A stretch of DNA of 64,000 bases from an uncultured Paracoccaceae bacterium. Its GTDB lineage: Bacteria; Pseudomonadota; Alphaproteobacteria; Rhodobacterales; Rhodobacteraceae. The stretch lies in assembly GCA_947503765.1 (NCBI GenBank), contig CANNFA010000001.1:124001-188000 (forward strand), read 5' to 3'. The position numbers and the translations under genes were made by a program. Below, in pieces: positions 56,163 to 64,000 of the stretch (position 1 is its first letter; each line of letters opens with the position of its first letter). The notes under the pieces were generated by a model. That model searched no databases, was not told where the DNA came from, and saw only the letters and a list, made by a program, of their open reading frames with translations.

Positions 56163-57389
56163 ATGGAAAGCTGGGCATTCTGGGCCGTTGCGGGGCTGAT
56201 GACGCTGGCGGTTGCCGCGCTGCTGCTGCTGGCGATGCTGCGCGGCCGCACCGGGCCGGCCGCCGCCGCCACCTACGACATGCGCGTCTACCGCGACCAG
56301 CTGCGCGAGGTGGACCGCGACCTTGCCCGCGGCACCGTGTCCGAAGCCGAGGCCGAGCGTCTGCGCACCGAGATCTCGCGCCGCCTGCTCGAGGCCGACC
56401 GCGCCGCGCAGGGCAAAGCCGCCGGGGCGCGCGCGCCGCGCGGGCTGTCGCTGGTCTTTGCCGGGCTGACGGCGGCGGTCCTGGCGGGCGCCTTCGGGCT
56501 CTACTGGGTGCTCGGCGCGCCGGGCTATCCCGACCTGCCGCTGGCCGCGCGCATCGCCTCGGCCGAACAGGCGCGCGCCGCCCGCCCCGGCCAGGACGCG
56601 GCAGAGACGGCAGCAGAAGCGAGCCGCCCCGCCCCGCCCGAGATCGACCCCGAATTCGCGGATCTGATGGCGCGGCTGCGCGAAGCGGTGGCCGAGCGGC
56701 CGGGCGATCTGCGCGGCCTTGCGCTGCTGGCGATGAACGAGGCGCGGCTGGGCAATTTCCGCGCCGCCTACGAGGCGCAGGAGGCGCTGATCGCGGCGCG
56801 CGGCGACGCGGCCACGGCCGACGATTACACCGATCTTGCCGACCTGCTGATCGGTGCCGCGGGCGGCTATGTCTCGCCCCGCGCCGAGGCGGCGCTGGAA
56901 ACCGCGCTGGATCTGGACCCGAAACACACCGCGGCGCGCTACTATTACGGGCTGACCTTCGCGCAGACCGGCCGGCCCGACCTCGCGTTCCGGCTGTGGC
57001 GCGCGCTGCTGGCGGAGTCGCCCCCCGATGCCCCCTGGGTGCCGGTGATCGAGGCCGAGATGCCCGCGCTGGCCGCCGCCGCCGGCGAACGCTGGAGCGC
57101 GGACGAGGCGCGCGGCCCCACCGCCGCCGATATCGACGCCGCCGCCGATATGGCACCCGAGGACCGCGCGGCGATGATCCGCGCCATGGTCGACGGCCTG
57201 TCGGACCGGCTGGCGATCGAGGGCGGCCCGCCCGAGGACTGGGCGCGCCTGATCTCGGCGCTGGGCGTGCTGGGCGAGACGGCCGACGCCTCCGCCATCT
57301 GGACCGAGGCGCAGACGATCTTCGCCGATGCGCCCGGCGCGCTCGAGACGGTGCGCGCGGCCGCGATCGCGGCGGGGGTGGCCGAGTGA
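56163..57389 (+). CDS. ccmI: c-type cytochrome biogenesis protein CcmI
   Basis: 408 residues. Helix 1 (WAVAGLMTLAVAALLLLAML), cytoplasmic loop YDMRVYRDQLREVDRDLARG typical of CcmI, helix 2 (LVFAGLTAAVLAGAFGLYWV), then periplasmic TPR-like region (about 165-330) that binds apocytochrome c. GGGGGAC is just before the ATG. Separate from ccmCDG 16 kb away. Confidence 0.9.
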   Translation: MESWAFWAVAGLMTLAVAALLLLAMLRGRTGPAAAATYDMRVYRDQLREVDRDLARGTVSEAEAERLRTEISRRLLEADRAAQGKAAGARAPRGLSLVFAGLTAAVLAGAFGLYWVLGAPGYPDLPLAARIASAEQARAARPGQDAAETAAEASRPAPPEIDPEFADLMARLREAVAERPGDLRGLALLAMNEARLGNFRAAYEAQEALIAARGDAATADDYTDLADLLIGAAGGYVSPRAEAALETALDLDPKHTAARYYYGLTFAQTGRPDLAFRLWRALLAESPPDAPWVPVIEAEMPALAAAAGERWSADEARGPTAADIDAAADMAPEDRAAMIRAMVDGLSDRLAIEGGPPEDWARLISALGVLGETADASAIWTEAQTIFADAPGALETVRAAAIAAGVAE

Positions 57390-57862
57390 TCCACGAGGAT
57401 ATCGCCGATTTCGCCGCCGCCCTGCCCCCGATGCGCGCCGTCGCGGGGCTCGACCTCGGCACCCGGACCATCGGCGTCGCCGTCTCCGACCGGCTGCTGT
57501 CGGCGGCCACGCCGCTCCGGACGATCCGGCGGGTCAGGTTCGGCCAGGACGCGGCACAGCTTCTGGACATCGCGGCCGAGCGCGAGCTTGGCGGCCTGGT
57601 GCTGGGCCTGCCGGTCAACATGGACGGCACCGAGGGCCCGCGCGCCCAGTCCACCCGCGCCTTCGCGCGCAACCTCGCCCGGCTGACCGACCTGCCGATC
57701 GCCTTCTGGGACGAACGGCTGTCCACAATTGCCGCCGAGCGCGCCCTGCTCGAGGCCGACACGTCGCGCCGCCGCCGCGCCGAGGTGATCGACCACGTCG
57801 CCGCCGGCTTCATCCTGCAAGGCGCGCTCGACCGGATCCGGCATCTGGGGCAGGCCCGATGA
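57386..57862 (+). CDS. ruvX: Holliday junction resolvase-like YqgF/RuvX
   Basis: 158 residues from a GTG overlapping the ccmI stop (GTGA). RNase H-like fold: GLDLGTRTIGVAVSD, LGLPVNMDGTEGPRAQ, FWDERLSTIAAERAL and the final DHVAAGFILQGALD with the last catalytic Asp. In E. coli it processes 16S rRNA 5' ends. Confidence 0.93.
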   Translation: MIHEDIADFAAALPPMRAVAGLDLGTRTIGVAVSDRLLSAATPLRTIRRVRFGQDAAQLLDIAAERELGGLVLGLPVNMDGTEGPRAQSTRAFARNLARLTDLPIAFWDERLSTIAAERALLEADTSRRRRAEVIDHVAAGFILQGALDRIRHLGQAR

Positions 57863-58104
57863 CGGATGGCCGCCCCCCGCCGCACGCGCCGGCCTCGCCC
57901 TGCGTGAATATCTGCGTGATCCACCCCGAGACGCGGATCTGCACCGGCTGCCTGCGCAGCATCGAGGAAATCTCCGCCTGGCCGAAACTCGCGGCAGAAG
58001 ACCGCCGCGCCATCCTCGACGCCCTGCCCGCCCGCGCCCCGCTGCTGCAGCAGCGCCGGGGCGGGCGCGCCGGGCGCATCAAGCGCGGCAGGGCAGCGGA
58101 CTGA
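57859..58104 (+). CDS. DUF1289 family protein
   Basis: 81 residues. Four-Cys cluster in SPCVNICVIHPETRICTGC followed by LRSIEEISAW, the DUF1289 consensus, likely a small metal-binding (Fe-S or zinc) protein; role unknown. ATG overlaps the ruvX stop (ATGA). Basic Arg-rich C-terminus. Confidence 0.9.
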   Translation: MTDGRPPPHAPASPCVNICVIHPETRICTGCLRSIEEISAWPKLAAEDRRAILDALPARAPLLQQRRGGRAGRIKRGRAAD

Positions 58105-58158
58105 CCCGCGGGTTCACGCCGCCCTGTTCCTCATCTTGCCCAAAATACCTCGGGGAGC

Positions 58159-58179
58159 GCGAGGGGCAGCGCCCCTCGC
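58159..58179. terminator. stem-loop after the DUF1289 gene
   Basis: GCGAGGGGC/GCCCCTCGC, 9-bp perfect stem with a 3-nt loop, 55 bp after the DUF1289 stop and 47 bp after the end of the convergent permease gene. Preceded by CTTGCCCAAAATACC, a gene-end sequence often seen in Rhodobacterales. Confidence 0.6.
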
Positions 58180-58225
58180 CCGGTCGGATCGCCCCCGGCG
58201 ATCCGAACCCACGGGCGCGCGGTGC

Positions 58226-59047
58226 TCAGAAGAACGCGGTCCGCAGCATGTTCAGCGCAACCAGCAGCAGGAACCCCGCGAACACCCGCCGCAGCGGCGC
58301 GGGATCCAGCCGGTGCGCCAGCCGCGCGCCCAGCGGCGCGGTCATCAGCGTCATGCTGATCACCACGGCAAAGGCCGGCAGGTTGATCGCCCCCACATTC
58401 CCCGGCGGGCGAAACGCCGGGTCGATGGTCACGAACAGGAACCCGATCACCGACGGCACCGCGATCAGCAGCCCGAACCCCGCCGCCGTCGCCACCGCCT
58501 TGTGGATCGGCTTGCCGTAAAGGGTCATCAGCGGCACGCCGAAAGAGCCGCCGCCGATCCCCATCAGCACCGACAGGAACCCCACCGCCGGCGACAAGGC
58601 CGCGCGCGCCGCGCCGGTCGGCATCGTCTCGCCCAGCCGCCAGTGGCGCCGGCCGAACGCCATGTAGAGCGCGACCGCGATGGCCAGCCCGGCAAAGATC
58701 GCCTGCAATGCGGCGGTGCGCAGGCTGGCGGCGACCAGCACGCCCAGCACCGCGCCCACCGCGATCCCCGGCGCCCAGGTCTTCAGCACCTGCCAGTCCA
58801 CCGCGCCCCGGCGGTCATGTGCGCGCACCGACCGGGCCGAGGTCACGATGATGGTCGCCAGCGACGTGGCCAGGCAGATCTGCATCAGCTGCGGGCCATC
58901 ATAGCCCAGCGCCTGGAAGGAATAGAAGAACGCCGCCACCAGCACGATCCCGCCGCCCACGCCCAGAAGCCCGGCCAGGATCCCGGCAAAGGCGCCGATC
59001 GCCATCAGGATCAGCACAAGCTGGATCAGCAATCCGGTCTCTTGCAT
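58226..59047 (-). CDS. TauE/SafE family sulfite/organosulfonate exporter-like permease
   Basis: 273 residues, about eight helices. The two TauE repeats are visible: GILAGLLGVGGGIVLVAAFF and the second GGSFGVPLMTLYG preceded by FLSVLMGIG. Substrates in the family include sulfite, sulfoacetate and others. ATG at 59047 with GGAGCCGCCCC region upstream; converges with the DUF1289 gene. Confidence 0.85.
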   Translation of the reverse strand: MQETGLLIQLVLILMAIGAFAGILAGLLGVGGGIVLVAAFFYSFQALGYDGPQLMQICLATSLATIIVTSARSVRAHDRRGAVDWQVLKTWAPGIAVGAVLGVLVAASLRTAALQAIFAGLAIAVALYMAFGRRHWRLGETMPTGAARAALSPAVGFLSVLMGIGGGSFGVPLMTLYGKPIHKAVATAAGFGLLIAVPSVIGFLFVTIDPAFRPPGNVGAINLPAFAVVISMTLMTAPLGARLAHRLDPAPLRRVFAGFLLLVALNMLRTAFF

Positions 59048-59254
59048 GGGGCGGCTCCTTTTCGCCGCGGCCGGCCAGGGCGTGCCGCGATCATTCGGCT
59101 TCAGGCGTTCAGCCGCCGGGCGAGGCAGCGTTTTCGCAGAACAACGCCTTCGCACCGGTGGGTGAATTCGATTGAACGCGACATGCTCTAAAGCCGATAC
59201 CGCCCGGAAGGTCCATCCGAAAACATGCCCGGATACGCGCCGCGCGCCCGGCGC

Positions 59255-60286
59255 TCAGGCCGCGATCCGCGCCGCCTCTCCCGTCACCTCGGCCAGGGCG
59301 GCGCGCAGCAGGTCCAGCCCTGCGCCGGGCCGGTGCGCGCCTTCGCTGAGCATCCGCCGCCAGCCGCGCGCGCCGGGCCGGCCGTGGAACAGCCCCAGCA
59401 TGTGCCGCGTCACCTGCGCCAGCCGCCCGCCCGCCGCCAGATGCGCCGCGATATAGGGCTCCATCGCCAGAACCGCCTCTTCCGCCGATCCCAGCGGCGG
59501 GGTGTCGCCCCAGATCGCGCGGTCTGCCTCCAGCAGGATGCCCGCCGGCCGGTGATAGGCCGCGCGCCCGACCATCACGCCGTCAAGGCCCGCCTCCAGA
59601 TGTGCCGTTGCCGCCTCCAGCGTGTCGATGCCGCCATTGACCGAGATGTGCAGCCCCGGAAAGGCCTGCTTCATCTGCCGCACCAGCGCGTAATCCAGCG
59701 GCGGCACGTCGCGGTTCTCCTTCGGGCTCAGCCCCTGAAGCCAAGCCTTGCGCGCATGGATTGTCACGCGCCGCACCCCGGCGCTCTGCACCGTCTCCAG
59801 AAAGGCCGGCAGCACTTCCTCGGGCACCTGTTCGTCGACCCCGATGCGGCACTTCACCGTCACCTCGGCCCGCTGCGCCGCGATCATCGCCGCCGCGCAG
59901 TCGCCCACCAGCGCCGGGCGCAGCATCAGCGCCGCGCCGAAACAGCCCGACTGCACCCGGTCCGACGGGCAGCCGACATTGAGGTTGATCTCACCGTAGC
60001 CTTCCTCGGCCCCCATCCGCGCCGCCTGCGCAAGCTCATCCGGCTCCGACCCGCCCAGTTGCAACGCCACCGGATGTTCGGCCGGATCGAAGCCCAGCAG
60101 ATGCCGCGCCCCGCCCCGCACCAGCGCCGGCGCCGTCACCATCTCGGTATAAAGCAGCGCCCGGCGGCTGAGCACCCGGTGGAAAAAGCGGCAATGCCGG
60201 TCGGTCCAGTCCATCATGGGTGCCACGGAAAGCCGCGCGGCGCTGTGGATGTCCGAAACCCCTTGTTTTCCTGGCTCTGTGCTCAT
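59255..60286 (-). CDS. dusA: tRNA-dihydrouridine(20/20a) synthase DusA
   Basis: 343-residue flavoprotein reducing U20/U20a in tRNA. RLSVAPMMDWTDRHCRFFHR, LGGSEPDELAQAARMG, NLNVGCPSDRVQSGCFGAAL with the catalytic Cys, VKCRIGVDE, and GGIDTLEAATAHL fit DusA. Intact reading frame from ATG 60286. The dusA 5' end is a known integration site for mobile elements; the neighbouring genes upstream are metal-resistance cargo. Confidence 0.94.
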   Translation of the reverse strand: MSTEPGKQGVSDIHSAARLSVAPMMDWTDRHCRFFHRVLSRRALLYTEMVTAPALVRGGARHLLGFDPAEHPVALQLGGSEPDELAQAARMGAEEGYGEINLNVGCPSDRVQSGCFGAALMLRPALVGDCAAAMIAAQRAEVTVKCRIGVDEQVPEEVLPAFLETVQSAGVRRVTIHARKAWLQGLSPKENRDVPPLDYALVRQMKQAFPGLHISVNGGIDTLEAATAHLEAGLDGVMVGRAAYHRPAGILLEADRAIWGDTPPLGSAEEAVLAMEPYIAAHLAAGGRLAQVTRHMLGLFHGRPGARGWRRMLSEGAHRPGAGLDLLRAALAEVTGEAARIAA

Positions 60287-60342
60287 GGCCACCTGACCGG
60301 TTCCCCTCGGCTTCCGGGCCTTGTGCCCCCGTTTTCGGAACG

Positions 60343-60363
60343 GGTGCAACACAATGTTGCACC
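60343..60363. promoter_or_regulatory. 21-bp inverted repeat upstream of dusA
   Basis: GGTGCAAC (60343-60350) and GTTGCACC (60356-60363) are perfect inverted arms around ACAAT, 57 bp before the dusA start. It is the only AT-containing dyad in the 187-bp gap to the next gene; operator or RNA hairpin are both possible. Confidence 0.5.
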
Positions 60364-60473
60364 ACCCCCGAATTGTTACACCACTTTCCGCGCCTCTCGC
60401 ACCTTCGTCCCTTCGCCGCGAAAGCGAAGGCTCATACGGGTGCGCGGGCGAGAGAGGTCGAACCGGGGGATCT

Positions 60474-60941
60474 TCAGGCGGCCTCGTAGCTCGCAAAAAC
60501 CTCGGTGCTGCCGTCCTTCCGGATCAGGAAGACATCATAGGCTTCGCGCCGGTCCTCGGGCCCCATGCCGGGCGATCCGTAGGGCATGCCGGGCACGGCG
60601 AGACCGACGGCATCGGGCCGCTCTGCAAGGAGCCTTCGGATGTCGGCCGCGGGCACGTGCCCTTCGATCATGTAGCCCTCGATCTCGCCGGTATGGCAGG
60701 AGGTCATTTTCTGCGGAATGCCGTTATCCAGCTTGTGGCGGATCAGCAATGTCCCATAGCTACGCTCGGTAGTGACGGTGAAGCCATCGTCGCGCAGGAT
60801 CCCGATCCAGGCGGTGCAGCATCCGCAATTCGGGTCCTTCAGGACATGGATCGCGGGTCCGCCCTGTGCCGTTCCCATGACGGGAACGGACGCGGCGAAG
60901 CTCGCGGTGCAGGCCATCATGGCGCGGCGGGTGAGGGTCAT
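60474..60941 (-). CDS. DUF411 family periplasmic metal-binding protein
   Basis: 155 residues. Tat/Sec-like signal (TLTRRAMMACTASFAASVPV, cleavage near GTAQ-G), then the DUF411 block HVLKDPNCGCCTAWIGILR with CGCC as the likely metal site, TSCHTGEIEGYMIEGHVPA and GLAVPGMPYGSPGM. AAGGAG is 7 nt before the ATG. Family members accompany copper/heavy-metal resistance genes; it follows the P1B ATPase gene on the same strand by 13 bp. Confidence 0.87.
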   Translation of the reverse strand: MTLTRRAMMACTASFAASVPVMGTAQGGPAIHVLKDPNCGCCTAWIGILRDDGFTVTTERSYGTLLIRHKLDNGIPQKMTSCHTGEIEGYMIEGHVPAADIRRLLAERPDAVGLAVPGMPYGSPGMGPEDRREAYDVFLIRKDGSTEVFASYEAA

Positions 60942-60954
60942 CGGTGTCTCCTTT

Positions 60955-63237
<2,283 letters not shown>

Positions 63238-63271
63238 GAGGATGCTCCATTGTGATTCCCGGTCGGATTTC

Positions 63272-63302
63272 GATATACGATCTACAGCTACTGTAGGTTC
63301 AA
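63272..63302 (-). promoter_or_regulatory. MerR-type promoter of the P1B ATPase gene
   Basis: On the minus strand TTGAAC (63302-63297) and TATATC (63277-63272) are separated by 19 bp, the over-long spacer of MerR-activated promoters. The spacer contains the dyad CTACAG-TAG-CTGTAG (63296-63282). Expected transcript start is about 63265, giving a 28-nt leader. Confidence 0.75.
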
Positions 63303-63382
63303 GCCCTGTCGGGCGGTTTTCCGTATTGCCGCCCCCGGTGGGAGCACGCGGCCGCAGCGCTCGACCCATGAGGAGACCACCC

Positions 63383-63796
63383 ATGCTTTCGATCGGCACC
63401 CTGGGAAAGCGGACCGGCACCAAGGTGCAGACGATCCGCTACTACGAACAGATCGGGCTGATGCCCGAACCCGGCCGGACCGAAGGCGGCCAGCGCCGCT
63501 ACGAGGACGCGGAGCTTGACCGCCTGGCCTTCATCCGCCACTCCCGCGAGCTCGGGTTTTCCCTGGAGGCGATCCGGGAGCTGCTGGATCTCTCGGACAA
63601 CCCGGAACGCTCCTGCGCCCAGATCGACGCGGTCGCCCAGAAACAGCTCCACAAGGTCGAGGCCCGGATCGCCCGGCTCGAGGCTCTCCGCATCGAACTG
63701 CGCCGCATGATCGGCGAGTGCCACGCCGACCGGGTCGCCGATTGCCGCATCCTGGAAGTGCTGCGCGACCACGAGGAATGCCTGTCCGAGCACTGA
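63383..63796 (+). CDS. MerR-family metal-responsive regulator (ZntR/CadR/PbrR group)
   Basis: 137 residues. N-terminal HTH (SIGTLGKRTGTKVQTIRYYE, then GLMPEPGRTEGGQRRY), dimerisation helix about 80-118, and Cys78, Cys113, Cys121 and Cys133; Cys78/113/121 match the three-thiol Cd/Pb/Zn site of CadR-type sensors. Start at 63383 preceded by GGAG; an upstream in-frame ATG at 63368 has none. Divergent from the ATPase gene and its probable activator. Some of the family respond to Hg or Cu, so the metal is not certain. Confidence 0.9.
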   Translation: MLSIGTLGKRTGTKVQTIRYYEQIGLMPEPGRTEGGQRRYEDAELDRLAFIRHSRELGFSLEAIRELLDLSDNPERSCAQIDAVAQKQLHKVEARIARLEALRIELRRMIGECHADRVADCRILEVLRDHEECLSEH

Positions 63797-63896
63797 ACGC
63801 CGGACATATCATGCCCGGAAGTCGCACGGGCAGAGCCGGGGAGCCGCCGGGCGCAGGTTCACAAAGGGCAACGGGCCCGCCGGCGCCGTTTTCCTG

Positions 63897-64000
63897 TCAG
63901 GTCGCGGCCGGGGCTGTCACATCGTACCCGGCATTCCGAATGGCATCGGACAGGGCTTGCTCGCTCAGCGCGCTTTCGACCTCGACGACATGGGTGCCAA
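63897..64000 (-). CDS. C-terminal part of an HMA-domain metal chaperone or transporter (partial)
   Basis: The last 34 codons before the right edge encode THVVEVESALSEQALSDAIR and NAGYDVTAPAAT-stop, the second half of a heavy-metal-associated (ferredoxin-like) domain. The end directly after the domain suggests a CopZ-like single-domain chaperone, but the CxxC motif and start lie outside the window. Confidence 0.7.
   Translation of the reverse strand, partial: GTHVVEVESALSEQALSDAIRNAGYDVTAPAAT

Noticed and set aside
63860-63895. Terminator after the merR gene
   Set aside because: A GC-rich partial dyad followed by four T residues exists, but the stem has mismatches and I could not define it reliably.

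Overview
The window looks like a chromosomal piece of a GC-rich alphaproteobacterium of the Rhodobacterales (Roseobacter/Rhodobacter group). The grounds are gene content and order: a four-subunit sarcosine oxidase operon, ccmI-ruvX-DUF1289, glnB-glnA, class I PHA synthase with phasin, zwf-pgl-pgi plus KDPG aldolase (Entner-Doudoroff), and split NAD(P)HX repair genes. No rRNA, CRISPR array or transposase was found; there is one tRNA.

Layout. 1-4068: beta subunit of an alternative (N-type) F1 ATPase running off the left edge, a phasin, PHA synthase and CbpM. 4071-10196: a tightly coupled operon of a P2-type cation ATPase, an AhpD-like protein, FtsH, CbpA and CbpM. The N-ATPase, phasin, phaC and P-ATPase units each carry an FNR-type box (three symmetrical, one with a mismatch), so the left 10 kb looks like one low-oxygen energy/proteostasis regulon. 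10277-18459: an iolG-like dehydrogenase, a FadR-type GntR regulator, and a peptide ABC transporter (binding protein, permease, permease-ATPase fusion, ATPase) with a DUF1028 gene read divergently from a pair of TCATGA-centred palindromes. 18510-20940: thioesterase, acetate kinase and phosphotransacetylase. 21075-25209: an arylformamidase-like hydrolase, a large protein with a papain-like Q/C/H/N pattern, and an ATP-grasp ligase, a possible uncharacterised ligase/amidase system. 25475-33801: eda, glnE, a YbaK protein, tRNA-Gly and pgi-pgl-zwf. 33991-37492: nnrD, nnrE, glnB, glnA. 37697-49750: TDT transporter, a 35-residue membrane peptide, ccmCDG, a Bcr/CflA pump, an Atm1-type exporter, a LysM protein, a LOG-family protein, RarD, a host-attachment-type protein and Fe-SOD. 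49875-55937: sarcosine oxidase. 56163-60286: ccmI, ruvX, DUF1289, TauE-like permease, dusA. 60474-64000: heavy-metal resistance genes next to the 5' end of dusA.

The most striking observation is in the sarcosine oxidase operon. A 458-bp AT-rich segment (about 43% G+C by hand count) carrying one gene for a small three-helix membrane protein lies inside the delta-subunit gene soxD. It is flanked by a perfect 72-bp direct repeat that is exactly the first 24 codons of soxD. The downstream copy rebuilds a complete soxD. The upstream copy keeps the native ribosome-binding site and becomes a 25-residue leader whose stop overlaps the start of the inserted gene (TGATG). It looks like a recent single-gene insertion that spares its host gene.

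Most of the window is ordinary Rhodobacterales core and accessory metabolism; starts were chosen from Shine-Dalgarno sequences and ATGA/GTGA/TGATG overlaps where visible.
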